A program made the position numbers and the translations under genes. From NCBI GenBank assembly GCA_964555675.1, contig CAZKTU010000142.1:1-16235 (forward strand): 16,235 nt of DNA, given 5' to 3'. Every line of letters starts with the position of its first letter. The stretch's first letter is position 1. The stretch is from CAIWXH01 sp964555675 (GTDB lineage: Bacteria; Chloroflexota; Chloroflexia; Chloroflexales; Chloroflexaceae). Positions 5,546 through 14,100 of the stretch are shown here, one piece after another. The notes under the pieces are model-generated. The model was not told where the DNA came from and ran no database searches. It saw nothing but the letters and a program-made list of their open reading frames with translations.

Positions 5546-8242
5546 TTGAGGCCGATCCACACGCGCCTGCTCGGCGCCCTGGCCTTTGCGGTCGCCCTAA
5601 GCGCCTGCACGCCGGCGCCGCCCCCACCTACCCCGGTGGCCACCCCGGCATCGCCCGTCGAGCCGCCCTCGCCGACGACCGCCACGGCCCCCACCACGCC
5701 CACCGTCGCCCCGACGGCGGCAGCCGCTGCGCCCACGGCCGACGCCGGGCTCAACCTCGGCGCCTTGACCTTGCCCGCAGCCCAGCTCCCCGCTGGCTTC
5801 AAGCCGGCGGCCGGCCCCGGCTTCGCCCCCTTCCAGCCGCCGGCCGTCTCAGACGCGGCCAGGGTCGCCGCCGAGCCGATCGCCCCCGACCTGAGCAACG
5901 TCGCCCTCACCGTCCTGCTCTCGCCCGAGCAGCAGGCCCGCGTCGCCGCCAATGGCTTCGCCGTGAGCCCGAGCGATACGAGGGAGTTCTACGAGCTCTA
6001 CGAGCGCGCCCGCTACGATAACATCCCCGTCTTCGTCAGCTCCGACTCGCTGCTCCACGTCTACCACCTGCTCTTCGACAAGACCCTGCGCCGCGCCGAG
6101 GCCGGCGCCTTCATCCCCATGCTCACCCGCCTCGACGCCGAGCTCCTGCGCAGCTCGGTGGCCCAGTACGAGGCCCTGGCCGGCACGCCCTGGGCCGAGG
6201 CCGCCCGCCGCAATGCGGCCTACTTCGCCGTGGCGCTCAAGCTGCTCGACCCTGAGTGGCCGCTCCCGTCGGGCCTGCGCGACTTGGCCGAGCCCGACCT
6301 GGCCGCCATCGCGGCCCACGCCGGCCTCGGCCCCTCGGCGATCTTCCCCGGCTACCCCCGGGGCGAGGACTGGAGCCAGTATGTGCCCCGCGGTCACTAC
6401 ACCACCAGCGAGGAGCTTGGGCGCTACTTCCGCGCCATGATGTGGCACGGCCGCATGACCTTCCGCGCCGCCGATCTGACCGAGACCCGCCAGGCCGCCC
6501 TGCTCACCCAGGCCTACGCCCAGACGACAGTCGACGGCCTGCCGGCGGCCGAGGTGTGGGCGGGCATCTACGAGCCGACGGTCTTCTTCGTCGGCCGCAG
6601 CGACGACCTGACGCCCCGCGAGTACGGCGAGGCGCTGTCGGCGGCCTATGGCGAGGCGCCCGCCCCGGCCGATCTGCCCGACGAGGCGCGCTTCGCCGCC
6701 TTTCAGGCCGCCATCGCCGAGCTGCGGGCCCCCGCGATTCTCGGCATGGTCGTGGCCGAGCCCACGACGCCGGACGAGACCAAGGGGCTGCGCCTGATGG
6801 GCCAGCGCTTCGTGCCCGACGCCTTCATCTTCCAGCAGCTGATCGACGACCAGGTGCCGGGCCGCCCGCTGCCGCGCTCGCTCGACGTCTTCGCGGCCCT
6901 CGGCTCGGATCGGGCCCTGGCCCACCTCGAAGCTCTGGGCGACACCGCTCTGCCGAGCTATGGCTCCAACATGGAGCAGCTGCGCGCCACCTTCGCCGGC
7001 TACGACGAGGCGGTCTGGACCCAGAACCTCTACTGGTCGTGGATCCACAGCCTGCGGCCGCTGCTCGCGCCCCCTGGTGAGGGCTACCCCGAGTTCATGC
7101 GCTCTGAGGCCTGGCTCGACAAGCAGCTCACCACGGCCCTGGGCTCGTGGACCGAGCTGAAGCGCGATACCATCCTCTACGCCAAGCAGGTCTACGCCGA
7201 GCGGGGCTACGACTCGTTGCCCCCGCCCGAGCCCGAGCGCCCCAGGGGCTACGTCGAGCCCGTGCCCGCGCTCTACGCCCGCGTGGCCGGCCTGACCCGC
7301 ATGACGATCGACGGGCTGGCCGGGCGTGGCCTGCTCGCCGACGAGGATCGGGCCGCCCTCGAGGCCATGGAGCGGCTGGCGACCGGGCTCCAGACCATGG
7401 CCGAGAAGCAGCTGCGCGGCGAGTCCCTGAGCGACGAGGAGTATGAGCAGATCCGCTTCTACGGCGCCGACATCGAGGCCCTCACCTTCGCCGCCGGCGA
7501 CGAGGGTGTCTACCAGGGTCGCGGCGGCTTCCCCGCGGGCGGCGAGGACCTGCAGGCCGCCGTAGTGGCCGACTTGGCGACCAACCCCGGCGCGGGCACC
7601 GTGCTCGAGAACGGGGTCGGACGGATCTTCGAGATCTATGTCGTGGCCCCGATCGAGGGCCGCCTGGTGCTGACCAAGGGCGGGGTCTTCTCGCACTACG
7701 AGTTCGAACAGCCCTTGGGCGAGCGCCTGACCGACGAGGCCTGGCGGGCGCGCCTCGACGCGGGCGAGGTGCCGCCGCTGGCCGGCTGGACCGGCAGCTT
7801 CATGGTCGAGGGCAACGCGGCTTTGCCTCTCGCCGATACCATCCGCCGCTTCAACGAGAAGCTGGTCGAGGCCTTCTGGTACACCGAGGCCGAGCGGGTC
7901 GCCGAGTTCCTCGGCCCCGAGGAGCTGGCCGACACCCGGGCCTATATCGCCGGCCTCGAGGGGCAGGGCCAGTTCGTGGGCACGAAGCTCCTGGGTCTGC
8001 AACTGCGCTCGTTCGACTTCGTCGACGCCGAGAACGCCGTGGTGACCAGCCGCGAGACCTGGAGCGATGAGCTGTACCGCGGCAGCCCCTACTTCGCCGA
8101 GCAGCAGGGCGACCCTGTACGCATCGGCGTGCGACCCCCCTACACACTCAACGTCACCTACACCATGCGCCGCGAGGGCGAGGCCTGGAAGATCACGCGC
8201 ATTGTACTGGACCCGGCCGCGCCACCCGAGTGGCAGCCGTGA
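5546..8242 (+). CDS. DUF3160-family lipoprotein with C-terminal NTF2/IMS-like domain
   Basis: This 898-aa protein is exported and lipid-anchored: signal MRPIHTRLLGALAFAVALSA is followed by C21 (lipobox LSAC). A Pro/Thr/Ala-rich linker spans 22-67. The DUF3160 region covers about 115-750, recognised by the block around 162-179 (SSDSLLHVYHLLFDK), SYGSNMEQLR (471-480), WTQNLYWSW (491-499) and the IYVV..VLTKGGVFSHYEF segment (697-720). DUF3160 has no established activity. Residues ~765-890 look like a separate NTF2/IMS (ARC6-like) module, ending in a W-K-I strand (881-883). The TTG start is chosen because AGAGGAGG (5533-5540) lies 5 nt upstream and it begins directly with the signal peptide. The stop overlaps the next lipoprotein gene by 4 nt, so the two are probably translationally coupled. 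Role likely in the envelope; substrate unknown. Confidence 0.88.
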   Translation: MRPIHTRLLGALAFAVALSACTPAPPPPTPVATPASPVEPPSPTTATAPTTPTVAPTAAAAAPTADAGLNLGALTLPAAQLPAGFKPAAGPGFAPFQPPAVSDAARVAAEPIAPDLSNVALTVLLSPEQQARVAANGFAVSPSDTREFYELYERARYDNIPVFVSSDSLLHVYHLLFDKTLRRAEAGAFIPMLTRLDAELLRSSVAQYEALAGTPWAEAARRNAAYFAVALKLLDPEWPLPSGLRDLAEPDLAAIAAHAGLGPSAIFPGYPRGEDWSQYVPRGHYTTSEELGRYFRAMMWHGRMTFRAADLTETRQAALLTQAYAQTTVDGLPAAEVWAGIYEPTVFFVGRSDDLTPREYGEALSAAYGEAPAPADLPDEARFAAFQAAIAELRAPAILGMVVAEPTTPDETKGLRLMGQRFVPDAFIFQQLIDDQVPGRPLPRSLDVFAALGSDRALAHLEALGDTALPSYGSNMEQLRATFAGYDEAVWTQNLYWSWIHSLRPLLAPPGEGYPEFMRSEAWLDKQLTTALGSWTELKRDTILYAKQVYAERGYDSLPPPEPERPRGYVEPVPALYARVAGLTRMTIDGLAGRGLLADEDRAALEAMERLATGLQTMAEKQLRGESLSDEEYEQIRFYGADIEALTFAAGDEGVYQGRGGFPAGGEDLQAAVVADLATNPGAGTVLENGVGRIFEIYVVAPIEGRLVLTKGGVFSHYEFEQPLGERLTDEAWRARLDAGEVPPLAGWTGSFMVEGNAALPLADTIRRFNEKLVEAFWYTEAERVAEFLGPEELADTRAYIAGLEGQGQFVGTKLLGLQLRSFDFVDAENAVVTSRETWSDELYRGSPYFAEQQGDPVRIGVRPPYTLNVTYTMRREGEAWKITRIVLDPAAPPEWQP

Positions 8243-10056
8243 GCCGCGTACGCTCCCAGCCCGCGAGCTCATTGCTGCTCGGCCGCCTGCGCTTGCTCGT
8301 GGCCCTGTGCCTGCTCGCCCCTACGTTCCTCGCTGCGTGTGCCGTCACTCCAGGGCCCTCGCCCTGGCACACGCTCTACACGCGCCCCGGCTGGTCGGGC
8401 GGCGCAAGCCTCGATCTCAGGGCGGTCGGCGACGTGATGCTGGCGCGCCACGTGGCCGAGGCCGCCGAGCGCCTCGGCCCCGACGCGCTCCTCGCCGAGG
8501 CGCGCCCTCTGCTCGCCGGCGACCTCGCCGTGGGCAATCTCGAGAGCCCCCTGAGCGAGCGCCGCGATGCGCTCCGCGAGGGCCCCTACCGCTTGCTGGC
8601 CCCGCCCGCCCTGGCGCCCATACTGCCCGCCGCCGGCTTCGACGCCCTGGGTCTGGCCAATAACCACGCCCTCGACGGCGGCCCCGCCGCCCTCGCGGAC
8701 ACCGCCGCGGCCCTGCGGGCGGCCGGGGTCGTGCCCCTCGGCGCGGGCCCCGGCGAGGCCGAGGTCCTGACCCCGCTTGTCCTCGAGGCCGCCGGCCTTC
8801 GCGTCGCGCTCCTGGCCCTGAACGACGTGCTCGACCCTGCCGATGGCCCCGCCGCCCTCGCCTCCGCCGACGACCTCGTCTGGGCCAGCCCCGACGCGGG
8901 CGCCTGCGCGGACGGGGCGGGCTGCGCCTATGGGCGGGCCTGGCTCAGCGCGCGGGCCCTCGAGGCGGTCGCCGCCGCCCGCGCAGACGCCGACGTCGTG
9001 GTCGTCCTGCTCCACTGGGGCGCCGAGTACGCCGCCCAGCCCTCGGCCCGCCAGCGAGATTGGGCGGCCCGCCTCGTGGCCGCCGGCGCCGACCTCGTGC
9101 TCGGCGCCCATCCCCACGTCCTGCAGCCGGCCGAGCCCGTCGCCTCAGGTGGGCGTACGGGCTTCGTCGCCTACTCCCTGGGCAACTTCCTCTTCGACGC
9201 TCCGCCCGACCCCGCCCTCAGCAGCGGCGCTGTCCTCCGCGTGCTGCTCGACCACGACGGGGTCGCCCAGGTCTCCGCCGCGCCACTCGCCACCGCCGGC
9301 GCGCGGCCCCGCCCCCTCGACCTCGCCGACACCGCCGCGCGCCAGGCCCTGGCCTCCCTCGGCGCCCGGCTGCCGGCTCCGCCCGAGCCCACGCCCGCCA
9401 TCGTCACGCCCCGGCCGTCCATCCTTGCCTCGCCTGGACCGGCCGCCCTCTCGGCCTGGAGCTGGGACGGCGCGACCGGCCTGCCCCTCGCTGCCCCGGC
9501 TGGTCTCAGCCGGCCTACGCCAACGACCAGGCTCGCGGCCGACCTGCGCGGTGACGGCGAGCCCCTCTGGGTCGACCTGAGCCCCGAGGGCGTTGTGACT
9601 GTGCGCGACGGCGAGGCACCCACAGCCCCCGTGGTCTGGACCAACGAGCGCCCGGCCTGGCGCTTTACGCGCATCGCCGTCGGCGACCCCAACGACGATG
9701 GCCGCGTCGAACTACTCATGCTGCTCTGGCAGCCCGATGCGGCCGGCCAGATGCGCACGCAGCCCTACCTGCTCGGCTGGCGCGGCGGGCGCTTTCGTAT
9801 CATCTGGGGCGGCTCGGCCACCAGTCTGCCCATCCAGGATCTGGCGATCGCCGATCTCGAGGGCGATGGGCGCAGCGAGTTGCTCGTCCTCGAGGGCGGC
9901 GCCGCGCCCGGTGAGCCCGGCGAGCATGTCTCGGTCTGGCGCTGGCACGGCTGGGGCTTTCAGCTCGAGTGGCGCTCAGAGCGCGGCAGCTGGAGCGCCC
10001 TCGCCCTCGCCGATGTGAATGGCGATGGGCGGCGCGACCTGCTGGCATGGCCCTAA
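8239..10056 (+). CDS. CapA-like metallophosphatase lipoprotein with FG-GAP-like C-terminus
   Basis: This 605-aa lipoprotein starts at GTG 8239, whose GTGA overlaps the TGA of the DUF3160 gene; an in-frame GTG at 8230 would add three residues. The signal ends at the lipobox LAAC, with C34 as the lipidated residue. The CapA domain (PgsA/CapA family of calcineurin-like phosphoesterases; members act in poly-gamma-glutamate synthesis, but many are uncharacterised) spans ~57-350. Likely metal ligands are D65 (GDVM), N100/E102 (GNLES), N142/H143 (NNH), H259 (LHWG), and H291 and H293 (GAHPH). A proline-rich linker follows. Then come four D-x-x-x-DG motifs near residues 436, 484, 539 and 592, resembling FG-GAP/VCBS propeller strands. 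The protein ends right after the fourth motif, so the propeller is short or incomplete. No other capsule genes (pgsB/C, capB/C) are present, so polyglutamate synthesis is not implied. Confidence 0.88.
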   Translation: MSRVRSQPASSLLLGRLRLLVALCLLAPTFLAACAVTPGPSPWHTLYTRPGWSGGASLDLRAVGDVMLARHVAEAAERLGPDALLAEARPLLAGDLAVGNLESPLSERRDALREGPYRLLAPPALAPILPAAGFDALGLANNHALDGGPAALADTAAALRAAGVVPLGAGPGEAEVLTPLVLEAAGLRVALLALNDVLDPADGPAALASADDLVWASPDAGACADGAGCAYGRAWLSARALEAVAAARADADVVVVLLHWGAEYAAQPSARQRDWAARLVAAGADLVLGAHPHVLQPAEPVASGGRTGFVAYSLGNFLFDAPPDPALSSGAVLRVLLDHDGVAQVSAAPLATAGARPRPLDLADTAARQALASLGARLPAPPEPTPAIVTPRPSILASPGPAALSAWSWDGATGLPLAAPAGLSRPTPTTRLAADLRGDGEPLWVDLSPEGVVTVRDGEAPTAPVVWTNERPAWRFTRIAVGDPNDDGRVELLMLLWQPDAAGQMRTQPYLLGWRGGRFRIIWGGSATSLPIQDLAIADLEGDGRSELLVLEGGAAPGEPGEHVSVWRWHGWGFQLEWRSERGSWSALALADVNGDGRRDLLAWP

Positions 10057-10078
10057 CGGCGTGCCGGCCCCGCGCCGC

Positions 10079-10372
10079 CTACTCGGACCAGATGTGGCTG
10101 AGCACCTCGTGACTCTGGCCCTCCACGTAGTACCAGACCCGAAACTCCTGGTGAACATTGGTGTGGCAGGCCGAGAGCGGGCCGGGCTCGACGCAGAAGG
10201 GCCCATTCTCGACCACCAGGGCCAGCCGTGGGCCGACCGCGACCACCTGCTGAAACGGCGGCACCATGCCGCCCCTCAGGGCGCCGAAGAAGATGCCGCT
10301 CGCCAGCAGCAGCACCACGGCCGCGATGAGCGCCACCTGCGCCGCCAGCGTCGCACTCAGCCCACGCCTCAT
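10079..10372 (-). CDS. Small single-pass membrane protein, unknown function
   Basis: This 97-aa protein begins MRRG, followed by one hydrophobic helix (about residues 5-30, ALIAAVVLLLASGIFFGAL). It then has a ~65-residue domain containing two cysteines (in PFCVEPG and LSACHTN) and aromatic strands (FRVWYYVEG). The N-terminal positive charge predicts that the C-terminal part lies outside the membrane, where the cysteines could pair. The start at 10372 has a strong purine-rich site (GGAGGGGGAGGG) immediately upstream. It converges on the CapA-like gene with only 22 bp between stops. No family was recognised. The other-frame reading on the plus strand (10019-10450) has no RBS and no protein-like features. 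An AT-rich patch at 10425-10448 may hold its promoter, but no clear hexamers were found. Confidence 0.7.
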   Translation of the reverse strand: MRRGLSATLAAQVALIAAVVLLLASGIFFGALRGGMVPPFQQVVAVGPRLALVVENGPFCVEPGPLSACHTNVHQEFRVWYYVEGQSHEVLSHIWSE

Positions 10373-10503
10373 CCCTCCCCCTCCGGCGAGCTTGCCCGCC
10401 CGCGTCCTGGCCCCGTCCTTCGTCAGAGCTATAGTCTACATTGCATTTGAGCGCGGTGCATTGCCGGGCCAGGAAGGACTCAACCTCGTGAGCCCGCGCA
10501 GGC

Positions 10504-10531
10504 AAAAGCGAAGCGGCCCTCAGGGCCGCTT
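10504..10531 (-). terminator. Intrinsic terminator of the cyclic-nucleotide-binding gene
   Basis: AAGCGGCCCT and AGGGCCGCTT are perfect complements around a single C (10511-10531). On the minus strand the stem is followed by CGCTTTTGCC, a short U-tract at 10507-10504. It lies 28 bp after the stop codon of the gene ending at 10559. The plus-strand tail (GTGCCG) has no T-run, so it reads minus. Confidence 0.7.
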
Positions 10532-10558
10532 GTGCCGTCGGTCAAAAGCCGAGGAAGT

Positions 10559-10930
10559 CTAGAGTTCGGCGGCCAGGACGGCCATGCGCTTGCGCAGGCG
10601 CTCGGTCATGACCTTCATCACATTCACCGCGAAGCGCGGGGTCTGCTGGACCAGGAACTCGAAGCGCTGGGGGGTGATCGGCACGAGCACGCTGTCAACC
10701 TTGGCGATGGCCGTGGCGCTGCGCGGGCTCGCGTCGATCAGGGCCATCTCGCCGAAGATCCCGCCCGGGCCATGGCTGTCGAGCAGAATGTCATTGACAT
10801 AAATCTCGACCTCGCCCTCCTGCACGGCGTACATCACATCGCCCGCGTCGCCTTTGTTGAAGATCGTCTGGCCGGCGGCGAACGTCAGGGTTTCCTTCTC
10901 ATTGCGGAACAGGTTAATGGTCGTGCTCAT
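10559..10930 (-). CDS. Stand-alone cyclic nucleotide-binding domain protein
   Basis: This 123-aa protein is a single cNMP-binding (CRP-type) beta-roll. The phosphate-binding cassette is at residues ~59-74 (FGEMALIDASPRSATA), with E61 expected to contact the ribose 2'-OH and R70 the cyclic phosphate. The conserved Gly turns (AAG at 18-20 and GDAGD at 27-31) are present. The C-terminal helix (~97-120) is amphipathic, but there is no helix-turn-helix, so it is not a complete CRP/FNR regulator. Ser71, next to the Arg, does not by itself decide between cAMP and cGMP. It is probably a cytoplasmic second-messenger receptor acting through partners, and a plausible target of the cyclase encoded in this window. 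The ATG at 10930 has GAGGG close upstream. It has its own predicted promoter and terminator, so it is monocistronic. Confidence 0.92.
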   Translation of the reverse strand: MSTTINLFRNEKETLTFAAGQTIFNKGDAGDVMYAVQEGEVEIYVNDILLDSHGPGGIFGEMALIDASPRSATAIAKVDSVLVPITPQRFEFLVQQTPRFAVNVMKVMTERLRKRMAVLAAEL

Positions 10931-11009
10931 GAGCCCTCGATACTAATGCGAGTGTCCGCCCGGCGCGGGCGACCGATCCACGTTGGTTTTCCGCCAGTGG
11001 TTGCTGTGC

Positions 11010-11018
11010 AGCATAGCA
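11010..11018 (-). promoter_or_regulatory. Extended -10 promoter of the cyclic-nucleotide-binding gene
   Basis: Read on the minus strand this is TGCTATGCT: TGn plus TATGCT, 4 of 6 matches to TATAAT. Transcription would begin near 11003, about 70 nt before the ATG. Two TTAACA hexamers lie upstream (see the next entry). One of them is 20 bp from the -10, too far for a standard -35. Confidence 0.45.
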
Positions 11019-11024
11019 CCATTG

Positions 11025-11041
11025 TGTTAAATACCTGTTAA
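11025..11041 (-). repeat. Pair of TTAACA direct repeats, 11-bp period
   Basis: TGTTAA occurs at 11025-11030 and 11036-11041 on the plus strand (TTAACA on the minus strand), one helical turn apart and just upstream of the predicted promoter of the cNMP-binding gene. The phasing suits an activator site, but six bases are short enough to recur by chance. Confidence 0.35.
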
Positions 11042-11094
11042 GCGATGAAACTCTGGCGAACAAAGTCCGTTATTGCCGCCGCTGTCGCCCTGTC

Positions 11095-11132
11095 AAAATA
11101 GACAGCACGGGGGAGGACTCCCCCGTGCTGTC
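11095..11132 (-). terminator. Strong intrinsic terminator of the surface-protein gene
   Basis: GACAGCACGGGGGAG (11101-11115) and CTCCCCCGTGCTGTC (11118-11132) form a perfect 15-bp stem. On the minus strand it is followed by TATTTT (11100-11095). It begins 48 bp after the stop codon at 11180, on the same strand. Confidence 0.88.
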
Positions 11133-11179
11133 CCTGGCCGCATTAGGCTATTGATCGGCTCTCCGCCGACCGCCAGACC

Positions 11180-14100
11180 TCATCGCCCTGCTCTGGGCCG
11201 TCGCGCGGCCGACTCGAGCGTCGCCGAGGGGATCACCGCCGGCAGATAGATCCGCGTCAACTGCGCGTTCGGCACTGCGAAGAAGGCGAACTCGCTCAGA
11301 TGGGCGATGCTGAACGTGATGCGCTGGTTCGGCTGGTCATGGCTGATCATTACGATGCCGTCCGTCGACCAGCCGCTGCCCGTCCAGTAGCGCAGCGAGA
11401 GTGTCTCCAGCTTCAGGTTCCCCATGGCGCCGGGATCGTAGCTGATCGTCATCGTCACCGGCCGCGCGAAGTGAAAGTCCTCGAGCTGGGCGCTGTTGAG
11501 GAAGGCCTCCAGCGTGAAGATGAAGCTGCCGAACTTCGTCCCCTGAGGGGCCCGCTCAACCCGATCAGGCGGGGTGCTCACCGGCGTGTAGGCCAGGTAG
11601 AAGACATCCTTCGGGTCGAGGGTCGTTGTGTAGACCTCGTCGGTATCCAGCTCCATGGTGAAGGGGGCCTCCGGCTCGCCGAAGCTGATCGTTGCACCCT
11701 CCACCGGGTCGATCACCGCGACCTCGGGCGGTGTTCCGGTCTCCTCATCGGCGCTCACCACCACACTCACCAGGGCGCTATCAGTGTAGTTCTCGTAGCG
11801 CAGGGTGTACGAGAATACAACCATCCCCGAGAAATTGGCCGGCGGCGCGTAGCTGATCAGTCGCCCGCTGTCCGTGATGATCGCCGTGCCCTGGGTCGGC
11901 GTCGTGATGCTCTCGATGCTGAAGGCCGTCGCCGGGCCGATGTCGTTCGCCAGCACGGCGATCGTCACGGCCTCGCCCTCCCGCGTTCCGGCGGCATCGT
12001 TCACCGCCAGGGGGTTGCTGTATACCGTCTCGACCATGGGGGCCGCGGCGCCTGTGGCGAAGTTGTCGGCGCCGCTGTACTCGGCAACAATCGTGTGCCG
12101 GCCGACCGTCAGACTCGACAGGACCAGTGCGGCCGAGCCGTTCACCAGCGTCTCGCTGCCGAGGGTTGTCAGCCCCTCCTTGAAGGTGACACTGCCGTCA
12201 GGTGTGCCGGCGGCGCTGCTGATCACAACGGTCGCCGTCACCTCCTGGCCGACGATCGAGTCCTCCGGCGTCAGGCTCAAGCTGACCGTGACCGTCGCCT
12301 TGGCGACGCCGAAGTCCCGGCTCACGTCCGTGGCGGCGAGGTAGTTGTCGTCCCCCGCCTGCGACGCCTCAATCGTGCAGGTGCCCGCCCCGATCAGGGT
12401 GACCTCGTCGCCCGCGACCGTGCAGACCGTGGTGGTGAGCGAGCTGTAGGCGATCGTCAGGCCCGAGCTCGCGCTGCCGCCGAGCGTGAAGGGCTCGTCG
12501 CCGTAGGTGCGGTCGCTCGGAGCGCTGAAGCTGATCGTTTGGGCTGCCTTGGCCACGCTGAAGCTGCGCTCGACGTTCGACGCGGCCAGATAGTTGTCGT
12601 CGCCGGCTTGGGCCGCCCTGATCGTGCAGGTGCCCGCCCCGACGATACTCAGCTGGCTGCCCGCGACCGTACAGACCGTCGTAGTCAGTGAGCTGAAGCT
12701 GACCGTCAGGCCCGAAGTTGCGCTGGCGCTGAGCGTGAAGGGCCCATCGCCATAGGTCCGGTCGCTCAGGGCGCTGAAGCTGACCGTCTGGCTGGCTTTG
12801 GCGACTGTGAAGTCCTGCTCGACATTGACGGCCGCCATATAGTCTGCATCGCCCGCCTGCGCCGCTCGGATCGTGCAGGTGCCCGCCCCGACCATCGTGA
12901 CCTCGTCGCCCGCGACGGTACAGACCGCCGTAGTCAGTGAGCTGAAGCTGACCGTCAGCGCCGAGGTTGCGCTAGCGCTGAGCGTGAAGGGCCCGTCGCC
13001 ATAGGTCCGGTCGCTCAGGGCGCCGAAGCTGATCGTCTGGCTCAACTTGTTGACGACCTGGCTCAGGGCCGTCGAAGCGCTGTCGTTGAACGAACTATCG
13101 CCGGTGTACTCCGCTGTGATCGCGTGCGTGCCCAGCGAGAGGCTCGCCGTGCTGAAGGTCGCCACGCCGCTCCCGTTGAGCGTCTCGGTGGCGAGTGTGG
13201 TCGTCCCTTCGAGGAACGTGACGCTGCCGCTGGGGATGACCGAGCTGGCGGCGGCCGCCACGGTCGCCGTGAAGGTCACACTCGCGCCGATTGACGAGGG
13301 GTTCGGGCTCGCCGTCAGAGTTGTCTGCGAGTTCTCTTTTGCGCCTGTCCCTTGCACCGCGAAGGAATACGGGCTCTCGTCGCCGTCGTTGTTGGTGAAC
13401 GAGAGCGTGGCGCTGCGCGTGCCCAGGGCCGCGGGGTCGAAGGTGACGGTGAAACTCGTGGTCGCGCCGGGCGCGACGCTTGTGGCGGGTTGCTGAGCCA
13501 CGCTGAAGTCGCCCTGGTTGGCGCCGCCGACGCTCACGCTGCCGACGCTCAGGTTGCCGAGGCCGCTGTTGCTGATCGTGAAGGTGTGGGTGATCGTGCC
13601 GGTGTTGGCCGGCACAGAGCCGAAGTCGCTGCCGTCGAGCGTCGCCGGGCTCGCGCTGCCGTCGGCAATCAGGTCGCCGTTGCCGAGCACGCCGATCTCG
13701 GGTGTGTAGGTGTTGACGCTGATCGTGAAGCTGGCGCTCTGCGAGGTGTCGTCGCCGCCATTCGCGGTGCCGCCGTTGTCCTGTACCTGCACGCTGATCG
13801 TGGCGCTACCGGCGGCGTTGGTGGCCGGTGTAAAGCTGAGCGTCCCGTTATTGGCGATGTCGACGCCGCTGACCACATTGTCGGGGTCGCTGTCCTCGCT
13901 CACCAGATAGTCGAGCACCGCCTGGCCCGTGTCCTCGTCGGCGGGCCCCGCGTCGAAGGTCGCGAAGCTGCTCACGCTCTGGGCCACGCCTCCTTTGTCG
14001 GCGCCCGAGGCGCTGGGGTCGCTGCCCAGGCTCAGGGTGGGCTCGTCGTTGACGGCGGTAATCGTCACCGCGACGCTCAGGGTGTCGCTGCCCACGCTAT

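Noticed and set aside
5849..8272. 807-aa open frame on the minus strand opposite the DUF3160 gene
   Set aside because: It is a Gly/Gln/Arg-rich low-complexity translation typical of GC-rich antisense. The plus frame has a lipobox, RBS and DUF3160 blocks.
8239..10056. Poly-gamma-glutamate capsule synthesis locus
   Set aside because: Only a CapA-like phosphatase domain is present. No ligase (CapB/PgsB) or CapC partner is in the window, and the family includes many unrelated members.
10559..10930. Full CRP/FNR transcription factor
   Set aside because: The protein ends about 20 residues after the cassette's C-helix, and no helix-turn-helix is encoded before the stop or in other frames downstream.
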